DNA of 64,000 bases from Onchocerca lupi. Its lineage: Eukaryota; Nematoda; Chromadorea; Rhabditida; Onchocercidae. The notes under the pieces are model-generated. The model was not told where the DNA came from. It did not search any database and saw only the letters and a program-made list of their open reading frames with translations. The DNA is taken from contig JAOVVO010000355.1 in NCBI GenBank assembly GCA_028564675.1, forward strand, positions 1 to 64,000, read 5' to 3'. This document shows, piece by piece, positions 11,485-25,800 of the stretch. The position numbers were made by a program, and so were the translations under genes. Numbering within the stretch: position 1 is the first letter of the stretch; every line of letters begins with the position of its first letter.

Positions 11485-14360
11485 ATTTCCTTCCTAAATT
11501 GTTTGGTTTTTTTTTTTTTTCGGATCGGAAAGTCGAGAATTTTAAAGAAATTTTTTTCCTTTCTCTTTTTTTTTCTTTTTTTTTAGCCATTACTATATTC
11601 TTTTTGTACATACTATTTAATATGCTGATTGGGACAATTATCGTTTTTTTTTTCTCTGAATCCTTCCAAAAATTTGAAAAATTTTATAAATTTTAAAGTG
11701 AAATCGATCGACACATTCCTTTCCAATTATTTCATCATTATGTATATAAGCTTTGTAAATTCGATCATTTAAAATAAGCCAATTTAAACGATGGTATATT
11801 AATAAATCTGTCTGTAATACATATGAATAAAAAGAGAAAGTAAATTCCTTTTTGGCCTTTTTGGCCAATTGTCTTCTGATGATTCGTGCATTAATCGGTG
11901 ATCGATGATACTTCTAAAAATCAATACAATTAGTTCAATATTTTTTTACTATATATCAGACTTAGCCACATTGTCTGCAATTATATATAGAAATCCCTGG
12001 CCAAAGGCTTGGCCAAATGGCTGGTATGAAGTAAATATAACAAAAGCAATAATAATTCGTTTCGTTCCATACCATATTTAGCCAAATATCTTCAGTCATA
12101 AACTTGACTAAATGACTTGCATGAAATAGATAAGGGAAAAACTGATATCATTTGATAAAACTTAACAAATCTGTTTCCTTCTAGCTCTTTATGACTGATG
12201 GAATCAAGTAAATGAGAAATAGAGTTCTGAGAAGAAAAGTTTCGAATCGTTCATTTCAATTCATAACATTTGGAAGAAATGCGATGCAATGAGACAAAGG
12301 CACTAGCAGAATCGAAAATGCGCTTTTTGTATATATATATATTTTTTAATTTCCATCCCTGGGACGTAAAATTTTCATCTGAGGGTGATACATTTCATTG
12401 CCGGCTTATGCTCGATTAGCTAAAAATAATTCTTGACCAATAATATTAAGCGAATATTCGTCTCTCTATCTTTGTTTACGTCTTTTTTACCGTTTCCTCC
12501 ACTTCCTATCTTGTCGTTACTGCGGTAAAAATGCAAAAGAGGAGCGAAAGAAACAAGGAAATTGTGAGAGAGTATAGTTATGGTAATTAGAGGAATGAAG
12601 AATGATGGCAGTAAAGAGATTTAGTATATGAAAATTCATAACTCAATGAAGAGGCATCCAGAGAAATGCTCGTAAACGATGGAAATGGCGAGAGGGATCA
12701 GACGACTTACGTAACAAGTTGACAAAATCATACTTTTACCTTTGAATCAAACTTCGAAAAATAAGCTATCAATCGACTATTTGGTGATAAGTAACATTCC
12801 ACAATAAATCACAACAATGTTGCAAATTTCTTTATCAATTTGGCGATTGCATTATCACTTAATAGAGGCAGACAGAGAAATAAAGACGAGTACTAATGTC
12901 TGTTATATTATTTCCATTTTTTTTTTGCTGTCTATGCCTTTAGCATATTGCACACTATTTTCATTTTTATTCATAAGAGAGTCAGATTAAGTTGAAGGAG
13001 CTAGATGCTAGGGTTAATGTCCTAGAAATCCGGTTGATGGGTAAGAATTGACTGGACGAGTCAGGCTCCGCGGTGAGTGGATTGGGAATTGGTAAAGAAG
13101 TGCGAGAAATTTCTGGTAGATTCCTTTGATTAATATGGATTCATCATATTTCAGGGAAAATTGATTTTAAATTAATTCTCGACGAATGATGGAGTTTTTG
13201 TTTTTTTCAAATAAATTCAAATATTGACTTCCTAATCGATCTTAAGTTAAATTTAGTCGTGACTCTCAGTCACCAATTGCAATGTCGCGAATCCACTGGG
13301 TATACAATTTATTGCAATTGAAAAATGCTTTTATATATTTTTTCTTGTAAATTATCTGTTCAAATTTAGTCAGTTTATTTAAATTTAAATCAAATTCCAA
13401 ATGATTTATTCTCGTTATCTCGCTTGATTCAGAATTAATTCTAGCAGAATTATTTAGTTTTTAAATTATTAATGGCGAAGTTTTTTCTTTTTTTTTTGTA
13501 ATTTATGATTTCTTAATCATACATAAATTCTAGAGAAAATTACTTCCAGTTCTATTTGATTTTAAAATTTCAAGAGTAATTCCCTTTTCATTTTTCTGTT
13601 AATTCTTATTAGGTTTGAAGATGACTTTGGAAAAAAACAATTCCAAATTTTTGTCTTGCTTCAGGTGGACTCAGCTGGCGATTTCTGATTCGATTTTTTT
13701 TTTCTTTTGTAATTTCTTTTTCGATTTCTTCCTGCTACATATGAAATTTTAAATCAGGAACTAATTCTAGTTTTGCATTCAATTCCAGATCAATCCGAGG
13801 AATAATTTGACTAGTGAAAAATAATGGATTTCTGGAGAATTTACTCGATAAAATTTAAACGATAGAGAATTTTTGAATTTTTAACTCGTGATTCAGGAAT
13901 CTATTTTTTTTTTTTTTTTGTTTTGGAGTTTTATTGCTTCTCGAATTCACAATTGAAACTTAATAAATAGAAAATTTAGTTATATTATTGAATGCATGAC
14001 CAAGTAATATTTAATTGTATTATTTAGTTGTAAATGTTTTTTCTGACTTCTTTTTTTTGCCTTAGATCAAGAATTGTTTCGATTTAAGTAACTGAAATTA
14101 GGATATTCTTTGATTTTTGATTCTGGAAAACTGATAAAATTGATATTTGCTAGTCATTCTCTCTGACCTATTTTTCGAGCAAATAAATGAAAAGAAAGGA
14201 AATTCATTTGGATTAATATGTTTGCTGTCGAATTTCAGTTTTATTCCTGTGAAATGATGTATTAATTTAGTGCAGTTAGTTAGACTTCCTGGTTAAGTTT
14301 ATAATTCGGTGAAATACATCGTGCAGAAATACCCCAAAATAGATCACTCCCGATATTAGA

Positions 14361-14432
14361 ATGTAAGTTCTACATAAAGTAAACGAAGTGAATATGTTGA
14401 TTCACTTCGTTTACTTTATGTAGAACTTACAT
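14361..14432. repeat. perfect 32-bp inverted repeat with 8-nt loop
   Basis: The left arm 14361-14392 (starting ATGTAAGTTCTACATAAAG) is the exact reverse complement of the right arm 14401-14432. The spacer is TATGTTGA. I checked all 32 positions by eye. Confidence 0.95.
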
Positions 14433-16173
14433 CGATTTACTTTCATTTTTCTTATGTGGCATTTCAGAATAGGCGAATTATTAAAAAAATTTGCAATATT
14501 ACAAATATTAGCAATATTGAACGTCAGCAGGATTTCTTATCTTTGCAAAGAGATCTAACTTCGATTATAATTTATCCTAAAAATAATTATCTAGACGAAA
14601 TAAATTTAATGTGCGTGAAGGAATATGGAAATCTGATCTAGAAATCTAATCCTATCAGAAGACACTCTATTTTCTTTATCAGCGAACCATATTTGCACAA
14701 AAGATCCATTATGACTCTTTGTGTCAATGTCAATGTTAAGACTATTTTTAATGTCATCATGTACTAATCATCGATCATGTATAGATCAAGTCATAGATTT
14801 ATTTAAATTAACAATGAATTTTTACATTGTTTTAAGGAATGCTTCTCGCTGTAAGGAATCTCGAGAAATCGTGAGAAGTTTGTGCTATTTTCCAGCGATT
14901 GAATATTATTTCTCAATCGGTTATGAGTACGAACGGTTTCTGTGTCCTTCCGAATGGATTCGATAACTTGGTCAATTCCATCGATTTAGTCAATTCTACA
15001 CTCACTGATAGTTTGAATGAGTTAAGTAAGGTTAGCTATAGTTGCTCTATCTGTTTTTAATCACTTTTGAGAACTTTCAAAATGATTGAAATTTCCAACA
15101 AAAAATTTATCAAATTGTTGCTGTTCTCGTTAATACCGTTTTATTCTCTATAACAGTTTTTTTTTTCTAATTTAAATTCAACTTGATATGATTTCCAATA
15201 CAGATATGAAATGTTGATAAGCTATTCTACAGGGATTCTCATTGGAAAAACATGATAGGATCAAAATTTAATAATAAATGCATGGACTTTATTTGTAAAA
15301 AATGAAAAATTAACTTGTTTAATATCTGTATATGATGTATCTTCTTCATAACTTAACCAGAAGATGGATTTGAAAAAAAGGCGGCCGTTTTGCCGTTTGA
15401 AAATATGAGTTTCTTTTAGTCACTTTTAGCTCTGTTAAACTTGTTAGCTAAGAACTGTAAAGTAGTACTTAATTTTCTTGGCAGACTTTGGCTCAAATTA
15501 TTTTGGATTAATTTTAATGTGTTACATAGATATTCAGCTCTCTTTTTCAAAATCGAACAATTCTAATTTCTATGCAATATAGAAAACTCCAATTTTCAAT
15601 TTTTTTTTTCTTTTTTTTTTTGCGTTGCTTCATACTCTAACTATATCAAACTTATTCGAACATTTCCTCTATCATGCTTATTTCCTAAGTATTTACTAGC
15701 TCTCGAAATATTTATAATTAATTCTTAGAAGCGTACCAAAATATTAGGGCCACTTTGAGAACCAAATGTATTTAATCTAATTATACGAAACTTCAGACAG
15801 AAAGAAATCTCAACTTGATAACACTGTATAAGGCTGAGCGTAAGCATCCCAGAAATGAATAACAAGTTCATTTAATAATAAGTTCATTCTGTCTATTGAT
15901 TAAGTTATCAAGGAAATCATCATAATTTTCAAGAAATATCGGTATAATGGAGTTCCTTCAACAGCACTGATATTTTTAATCCTTCATTTTTTTAATTTGT
16001 ATATTTGCACAAATCATCTAATCCTCAGTTCGTTGTCATGTTATCAATAACGCACTATTTTCAATTTTTAGATGAAATTGTTTTACATGTAATATCTTTT
16101 CAGGTCTTATAAAGATCTAATAGTTCCATTTTTCTAATAATTTTTTTATTAAACTTTAATAAAGAAATTGCAG

Positions 16174-16343
16174 ATTCGTCAAATATTATTTACATACGAC
16201 AACGGCAATGATTCAGAAGATTACACGATCATTCTCCGGGAACATGCAAAGTCTTTTATCCAACAAATGGATGCAATTATAGAAACATTGAAAAGTTCAC
16301 GTGACGTCTTAGCAAGTAGCCATTTCAACGATAATTATAACAG
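16174..16343 (+). CDS. possible extra 5' exon of the ATRX gene (unresolved)
   Basis: A stop-free stretch is framed by an acceptor (AAATTGCAG ending at 16173) and a donor (AACAG|GTTTTT). It would encode about 56 residues, including HAKSFIQQMDAIIETLKSS, which looks like an amphipathic helix. The codon use looks more coding than its surroundings. It ends in phase 2, whereas the exon at 16868 opens in phase 0 with ATG, so the two cannot be joined directly. Either a small exon is missing, this is an alternative 5' end, or the stretch is chance. I do not recognise the sequence, and it has no ADD-type cysteines. Confidence 0.3.
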
Positions 16344-16867
16344 GTTTTTAATTTAATTTATTTAATTAGGAAAAATTAAATTTTAAGAAATTCAGGATTC
16401 TTTTTATTTGTATATTTGATCCAGACCACATTGCTGTATGATTTAATTAAATAAATAACCGAATATTGAATACATGAAAAAGATACGAAATGTAATGAAT
16501 TCAGAAATTGATATTTGATATTATTGATTGCTATGAAAGAATGTGTGCACGGCCGTACATAATGCTATGTTATATTGTCACAGAGAGATATATTGTAAGA
16601 AAGAAATATTTAGAATAATCCAACAATTTCTATTTTTTTTTCAAATATCTTCTCCAACTGATACACCTTACTTGTTCTTCATTTTATTGTATTTCGTATT
16701 TTTCATTATCGATTTTTGTATTGTGTACGGCTATGCATCCATTCCATAAATTCCATTTGAAAAAATTACACAACTTAAATCTTTTTGGAACACTCGCATA
16801 TTCACAAATAAACAAATTTGATCATATCATTCAATATAAAGTTTTTGGAAATATAGAATAATCTTAG

Positions 16868-19800
16868 ATGGTTACTATGCTGTATACCAAAAACATGCTT
16901 TATCCTGAAAATAGGATGGGATCAGCTACAAATAGCTGGGACGTTACATTGTTGAATTCCGATAGAAATAGGGATGAAGTTGGCATGTCAACTGGAAGTG
17001 ATAAGAAAACAAGAATGGATGGTGATCAGTTGCATAATGATATCAGTGAGGAAATTAAAAAGGGCATTGAAGATCCTGAAATTATGGAAGGAAATATTGA
17101 ACAAGACAAAGATAAATCAGATATTGCTAAGACGCCTGAGGACGATGAAATAGTGGAATTGGTAAGAAATTCGAAAATTTCCCAATGCGATTTATTTTGC
17201 TTTGTTTCTACTTTTTCTAGAAAATATTTGGATAATAAGAACAATCCTTCCGTTTTTTTTTTTTTCTTTCGTATTTTATGGGAAGAAATTTTGACTTTAC
17301 CAGATTTTTATATTTTTTGATTTTTTTTTTTTTGAATTTCATTGGCATAAAATTCGATTATTTTTGGACTGAACAATTTATTAAATAATTTGACGATTAA
17401 TTATTTAAATCATTGCAGCGTTCATAGGGATCTCTAAAATAAAATTAAGTTGTAGAAATCGAATATTACTGTTGGTTATTTTTATTATATCTTATAAAAA
17501 GGAAAAAAATTCATCTGTGTATTATGATTCCTTGTAAATTATTCCTTTCCCAAAACTTATCTTACCTAAGATGAGGACTTAAACACGGTTTAAATGAAGC
17601 TGTTTTATGATATATTCCTCGAAGCCTGAATGTAATTAATGAAGACAGAGCTGTAGCTATGACTTTGGAATCATTTATGACCGATCGATTAGAAAGAAGC
17701 ATATTAAGGCTAGCAGCCAACATTCGTGAACCTTTGTGGAAATATTGACATAAGTTAGTTCTTGGGATATATTTGTACTTCCATTGAATAAGGCACCTTA
17801 TCAACTGATAATGTAGTTTAACGAAATAAAGTCGCTTTCTTAGATTTAGTCTGATTTCGTATTATTAGGTTCAGCTAATATTTTATACGTTGCATTGCGC
17901 TCCCAAAACTCTAACCGTTTTATAGAGTTCAGTCTAATGGAATTACATTAATATGATACTTTTTTTTACCTCTCAGTCTCGCTAATTTCGTGATATTCAT
18001 TGAGTTTTTTGCCGATTTCTTGAAGAATAGGGAAATTTCGAGAAGTTGGATGCAACTTCTCACAACTTCTCGTTAATTTGATCAATAAATTTTGGTGACG
18101 ATTTGATAATTGATGCTATAAAGTTAAATCTCCTGTTTGTATTTCTCGTCGTTATATATTTTAATAACCAAGATTTTTGATCACAGTAGTGGCATATATT
18201 TGCTTTTTTTTTCTTTTTTATTTTTGTTTTCATCAATTCCTTCAAACATTTTGATTTTAATCCCAAATATGCTCAACAGCTTATATGAATTAATAGACAT
18301 ATTTTGAGCCTTCCTTTCTACTACCAGGTTTCAGAAGATAACTTATCAAAAACTTTAAGCAAAGGACTGTGAAAGCTATATCTATTGATTTTCTGGACTC
18401 ATCTAGTTGAATGGAAAGTTGTTTCTTATCTAAGTAAAGACAATGTTTTCAAATATTTGAATTGTAGGTATTATTGAATATCTAACTGGATCAATGAGAA
18501 GCAGATTTGATAGTTTTTTTGATGTTATTGGTTGTAATCCATCATTCTATGGATAATATTTAGCTTAAGATGGAATCGAGTTCCTTGGTAGTTCAGAATG
18601 TCACTTCGTTATATTTAATCCAGAAATACTGGTTAAAATTGGTTCAGTTGTTTCAAAATACCCTTGGCTGAATGATGGTATACAAATATTATTTCAGGAT
18701 TTTAATACCAGTGAGGTTGTTGATCAGTGTGATTTATCGAAATCTACTTTTCGAGGTAGCTCAGAACGAGAAACCTGCGATGAAGGTTAGTTCTTTGTTT
18801 TATTTGGTAAAAATCCATTCAAAGATTTATCCTGTTCATGAAATACTGGAAAAAACGCTCACTTGCACATGAGAACATTATTGTCACTGTCGAATTTCTA
18901 ACATCTGTATTTTGATAATTATTTTCAGATGAAAAAAAAGATGCAGGAGAAGAACCTGTAGATTTTATTGGTATCGAAGATTTCACCGAAGAAGATTTGA
19001 AAGTAAGTTATAATAAAAATGAATTAAATCTGAAAATCAGTTTTATAATAAGCTGTAAATACAAAATAAATTTGTCTTAAAATAAATTATGGAAAACAGC
19101 AACCAGCAAGCATTTTTTGAGGTTAATTGGCAACAACAAAGATGATTGTATTACTGATTCTCATCAGAATGATTTAGACTTCTATATTGTATAAATAGTA
19201 AATCCAAATTGCAAAAATATATAACTTTTTAATCATTGGAATGAAAGTAGCAACTGTGTTAATAGAAAGTGAAATAAGCAATTATATAATTCAGATGATA
19301 AAAATTGTTTTGTGAAACGAATTGAAAAAAAATTTTTTTTTTCAATTTTCACCAAAAAAAAAAAAAAAAAAAGGAAAAAAAAAGCAAAACAAAAACAAAT
19401 TCATGAAGATAAGCAATTGCTTTTATACATCAATCGTAGGTTTTAAAACAGTATAATGTTTGTCCATCATATGTCGAAGTGATACAATGTGATAAAGATC
19501 CGCAGCTGAAGGCAGTGATGGATTCTTTGCAGAAGGTATTTTTAAATTTATATTTTATTAAAGGTCTACGAAGCATCATAAAATTGATGATATTATTTTG
19601 GAAAAAAGTGAAAAGGAAATGTTCGTGATTTGAAAGTTTGATATTTTCAAAGTGCTAATTTTATTGAAAAATAACCCTTACTGTTTTTCAAAGCCGTTGT
19701 ATCTCATAGTATTTCAGTCACTATATAATTCAGATTGCATATGAAGAGTCGGATAAAGCAGTTAATTCTGATGGATCAAATTCTGAAGGTGATTTCCTGT

Positions 19801-22800
19801 TGAAGGCTGGTACAATTTTACTTAGAAATGAAAGACAGAAGACAATAAACTATAAAACAAACACACATAGCAGTTCTGGAAAGAATGCTATGGATGGGAA
19901 CGCACAGGAATATGATTATATTGAGACGGATCATAGTGAGGTAGATTTTATCTCGCTATAAAGTATTCAGAATTTGTGCAAAAATATTTTCAGTGTCATA
20001 TTATCATGAAATCTCATTTGTTACGCCACTGCATCTTGCTTGTTTGCCTGCCGCCACTAATATGACTATCACAAAAAGGCGATGATATTAAATTCACCGA
20101 AGTTTCTTTTCTTTTCCGAAATGTTTTCCTCTGAATACAATCTAAATGTAGATGTTAAAATTTTAATTAATGTCAAAATTTGATAGTCTAAGATGCCTAT
20201 TCGATAAAGGGCAACATATGCTTGGCATTGAATTTGCTAATACAAGAAACTTTCAGTATTGTGGATATAAAAATAAGTTCATTTATTATTACTATTATCA
20301 TCCTAGACTATCAAATTTTAACATTAGTTCTTTTAATTGAACTTTTAAATTAATTTAGATATTTCTGGGTATTTCAGTAACATTAATTCTTTTATTTTTA
20401 AGGGTGATGTGAAGGAAGAAGAAGAATCCAAGGAAGATAAGAAAGTAGAAAAGAAAATGACATCTCCGGGGTCAGAAACCAGACGCAGAAAGCTTTATGA
20501 TCGAGGTATAAAAACGGATGAATCAGAGCGAAATGCCGCAGCAAATAAAAATAAGTATAATCTTTTTACATGTTGCATCTTTTGCTCTAACAAAGGAGGT
20601 TTAAAAATCACTGATATTTTATAAAAAAGCAATCGATATTTTTCTAATTTTCGGTGAATTCAATAAAATAGATAAATTTTCATATTTCAGACTAGCGTGT
20701 AATTCAGATGCTGCTACTTATGTTAATGATGAAACTTCAAATGATAATAACTCATCGAAAACGGTTTGTTATTACCTTGTTTTTAATTCTTTTATGACAT
20801 CCGATATTAACTGATAAGTATCTTATTGTTCCCTCTATGAGAAGACGACAACTTGTTTGCAATCCATGGAAATAAGAAAGGCAAGAAAGATTAATAAGAC
20901 CAAGTAAAGGATGAAAGATTTCATTGCTATTCAGTTTCATCTCCCAAAGGAATTGAAATGATACGGATGTTTTGAAAAAAGGAGCCAAATATTCAAAATA
21001 TTTGAATAAGATATTAAAAGAAATAGGGTACTTACTGCTTATAAATTTGTAGATGAAACTTATTTCGCACTAATGAAATTACTAACTAATCCTGATTTCT
21101 ATCGATAAACCTTGTTGCTTAATACATTATACTTGCTTTATCAATATTTTCAAGTTTTATAGAGACAAAGCAGTTATCAAAATTTCATAAAACTTAGCTA
21201 GTATACTACTTTTTCTATCTTGGCTCAGATATTTAAATAGATTAATGCCGAATTTAATCAATATGACGTAAAAAATTAATGCCGAATTTATTCAATATTA
21301 CGTAAAAAAAAAGAAATTTAGTATTTAATTTTTTTTCCTTCCCATGCTATGATGTTTGATTATATTTCTTTAAAGAAGTAGAAACAACAAAGTATGATAT
21401 TTCAGTACTTTTTTCTTTAAAATTATCTTTTTCTTAGAATGATCATCTCAAAAAAGATCGTCTTCTGAGCAAACGTTTATTGCTAAGCGATAGCGAAATG
21501 GAATCAACCGATGAAGAAGAAGGAAAAAAAGCTGAAGGTATCAAAAGTGTCGAAGAGGATAAGAGAAAAGGAAATAGGAAGTAAGGATTTTTCGTAAATT
21601 CCCACGATCCATATGTGGTTTAAAGAAATCGATGGATTTTTAAATCAATTTACTGCACAAATTCTGGGGCGATTTGCCATCATAATTTTACGATTCATTC
21701 CGAAATATTTGCTGAAATTCTAATTCTTATCTTATTTCACAGACGGAAGCAAATACATTCTTCGGATTCTGAAGCATCCTTTAATACTCTGGAATCAGAC
21801 ACCAGTAATAGTATGGTTTCTGAATTAATTGATGCTGACAGTGATATTGATTTACCTAATTCAAGTGATGAGAATGACAGCAAACCATCACCTAAAAGCA
21901 AAAACACACGTGTGAGGTTTGTTTATTTACTTATTCTTTCTTTTGCACTTTTTTATTGAACATTTTGAAGAAATTTTCGAAAAAGAATTTAATTTCTCAC
22001 TGTAAACTAATTCATATGTTCACGATTCAATCTGCACATTTTATGAAAAATTTTTGATACTTCTAGATTGAAGCGAAAGCGTGTTCGCATTGATGATGAG
22101 GTCGATGAGGAGGAAGATGATGGCAATATATCAGAAGATCCGGAAAATGATAAGATAAGCGAGAAATTGCCAAACAAAAGAGGTACTCGCAAAATTATGG
22201 CTAAAGAACAGTTGCAGAAAGATACGATCGACGCTGAATTGGCAGAAAAAGAACGAAGGAAACGTTTGGAAGCAAAACAAAAAGAGGTAGAATGTTTTTT
22301 ACCTATTGATTCCATCTGTCTTCGCAATTAAATATGAAAATAGGAACTCTGCGATAATTTTAGGATTTTATTCAAATTTTTAATTATCTATCAAAATCAG
22401 TAAGTACATGTTCTCTGCTTAGCATAATTTCATAGTATTTATGACTGAAATCGAATACTTTAAGATATGAAACATATAGATATTTCCTATTCCTCTTTTT
22501 CACTTTTAAGATCGTTTGTTATTTGAAGGTTTTTGATTGTCATTTAGCTTGGAATTGATATCGTCGTTTTAGTTGGAGCTTAATGCTCTTGTTTTTAAGT
22601 TACTTAATATTTTTTTTCGCTATAGCTCAAAAGCTTTTTAGACTACATATTCGTTCATGTATCGCGTTTTAATTTTCTTATGTAATGCGAAGTGATATCC
22701 AATGATTTATATCAGAAACTATTTAGACATAAATGTTAATTATTAGTTATTGATTATTTATTTGTTTTTATAATTACTTGTAAAATATTAAATCATTGCA

Positions 22801-25800
22801 TAAGAAAAAAATTAAAAATTTAGACTATCAGTAATTTAGTTCAATGGAATCGAATTGGCTGATGGACCGGATTTGGCGACTGCGTTAAATTCCTCATCAC
22901 AGATCACAAAACAGCAACGTTTGAAAAGTGTTGTCCTGGATCCTGATAAAAAAGGCAGTCCACCGTGTCCGGTATCCGTACATCCTGCACTGGTCACTTT
23001 CTTGAAACCCCATCAAGCTAAGGGTATTCAGTTTTTGTATGATAGTTCGATCGAATCACTGCAGCGACTAAATGAAGATGGCGGTGGCGGTATCCTTGCT
23101 CATTGTATGGGCTTGGGTAAAACCTTACAGGTTATTATCATTACTATGTTAAATTGAAGGTAAATAAATGACCATTATATTCTGAAATATCCATTTCCAA
23201 TTTTCATTAAAAAAAATATGTTTTATTTAGATGAATGACTTGTTAAGGAACATTTAGGTTATCGCTTTCTTACACACTGTAATGATGCATCCAAAGTTGC
23301 GTGATTATCTCAAGCGTATCTTAATTATTGTGCCCAAAAACGTCGTATTAAATTGGTACAATGAATTCGAGAAATGGCTTGATAATGAGAATATCGGCAA
23401 AGATTTGGCCACAATTAATGTTATTATTAATTTTTTTGAATTGTTTTTAAACTTTGATTAAGAGAAAAAAATTCAATAATTATTAAATACTCGCTTCTCA
23501 TCAGATGTTGCACCATATCCATTGCTCGAATTTGCCTGAGATCCAGAAGTTATTGATGGATTCTAACAACAGAAGGCGAAATAGATAGAAAAAATTATGA
23601 AAAGAAAGTGACTTTGCCGCTTGCATACTTATCAGATTTTCGGAATCTGATTTTTCGGGCTTTCAATCTTTTGCCTAAAATTCAAAAATTCGTGTTTTCC
23701 TCTTCGTTTGTTCTTCTCCTTCCTCTGTTCTTTACATTCACTTGCAAAAGAAAGAAAATTAGTGTAATAATAAAGCCATACGCATTTAATGAGAAAGTGA
23801 TAAGATATAAGATATAGAAAAATAATTTTCACGATCTCAGGTGCTATTTTAGAATTTAAAAATCAAATGAAAGGGCTTTAAAAATCTAGCGTGAGTCTTG
23901 CAAAATGACCTTATATTATTTTCTGAAATAAAACCATTTCAGATTATGGAATTGGATTCTTTAAAAGATTACAATAGCAGACGATTAGCCTTACAAAACT
24001 GGTTCGAAAATGATGAACCATCAGTGATGATTATTGGTTATGACATGTTTAGGATCTTAACGCAAGGCGATAATGATAAGGTAAATACAATTTCAGATGT
24101 TGAATTTTTTCTAAGACAGTTTGAAAGAGAGATTTCTGTAGTTTATGAAGGTCAGTCAGTGGATTCAGTACAGAATTTTTAGGGCAAGAAACGGATTGAT
24201 GGAATGAAGAAAACAGCGAAGAATAAAAGATTGACTAAACTGCAACCAGATTTTCGGAAGTTTCTGCAGGATCCTGGTTAATACCAATTTTTTGAGTGCT
24301 GGTTCAGAATTGAGGCTACTGTTGCTTTTTCAAATAATTTTTACTAAAAGCATGTTAATTTTAGATCAGTACAATCGCAATTATACCAAGTTGTCTTTGA
24401 TTCATATTTTTATAACTTAAATCATATTGAAACTTTGAAATTCAGGTCCAGACTTAATTATTTGTGACGAAGCTCATAAGTTGAAAAATGACGACTCAGC
24501 TCTTGCTAAGACTATGTTGAAAATTCGTACAAAACGACGATTGTGCTTGACTGGAACTCCACTTCAGAATAATCTTATGGAATGTAAATTTATGAAATAT
24601 TTATATGTTTTTAAGTTTTATATAAATTGAATCATTTAATTGAACTTTCAAAATTAAGAAAACATATCCCCCAACATAACTAAAAAAAGGGGAGAAAAAT
24701 ATAATTAAACTTATAACTGTAAAATTAAATAATAAATTTTGAGAACAAATGGTTTCAAGTGTTAAGTGATGAATATTAATTCAGCATTAAGTGTTAAGCT
24801 TCGCTTTATATTTCATCAATACATGAACTGCAATTAATTCTTGTACCACTATGATAAAAGAAGATAACAATAGCTTAAATTAATTGTAATGTAGAAAATG
24901 TAGTTTGATAATGCATTTGATAAGAAATATTGAACTATTTATAGATCATTGCATGGTAAATTTTGTTAAACCGGGGTTACTTGGTACCAAAGCAGAATTT
25001 GCAAATCGTTTCGCAAATATCATCAATCGTGGAAGAACTAAGGATGCAACATCAGTAGAAGTTCGTCGTATGAAGAAACGCTGTCATGTTCTTTATGAGC
25101 ATCTCAAAAATGTTGTCGATGTAAGTTTGCTCAAAAGTTATAGTTTTCTTGAGATATTATGATGAAAGGTATGATTAAATTTTAAATATTGCCTTTTTCA
25201 GTTACTGATGATTTATGATTTATAAGACTGGACTAATCGGCAAAATCTGAAGAAAAAAAGATTATAAAACCACAATTGTATTACCACAATTCATGATATT
25301 TTCCAAATGACCGCAAGTGGCACGCTATTGAAGTAATGAATCATTTCTTGATAAAAAATTCATTTCATATTTCCATATTTCTAGCGTAAGGATTACCGGG
25401 TATTGACGGAAGCTATTCCTCCGAAACAAGAGTACGTGGTGAATGTTCGTTTGACACCTCGTCAAGTATCGCTTTATCGTGCATTTCTTGATGGTATTGG
25501 TTCGGAAGGGATCCTGTTAAGTAGACGACTTCTTCCCGACTATCATGTGTTATCACGTATATGGACTCATCCCTATCAGCTTATTGCTCATCAAATTGAA
25601 CTTGAGAAGAAGGTGCATTCTTTCAATTTTCATATGCATTTTGAAAATAACGCTTCGATTAAAAACTTCTTAATGAATGTTTCCATTTTTTTATAACAGT
25701 TGTTCACAAAAATTATTACTTACAGCGTCTTTGGGAGGATGATAGAGATGAAATGGCAGATTTCATAAATGACGATGAAAGCGAAACACCATCAGATGTT

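Larger units (their letters stand above)
11485..16867. other. intergenic region between Axin and ATRX genes
   Basis: About 5.4 kb. It contains a perfect inverted repeat (14361-14432), an unplaced coding-like exon (16174-16343) and a short coiled-coil-like open frame near 13000. Otherwise it is AT-rich sequence without recognisable genes. The ATRX promoter should lie in its right part. Confidence 0.55.

Noticed and set aside
14456..14966. two open frames between the hairpin and the ATRX gene
   Set aside because: They are not joined by splice signals and have no recognisable protein features.
20752..20988. 78-codon minus-strand open frame in ATRX intron 7
   Set aside because: No splice context on the minus strand, and no known similarity.
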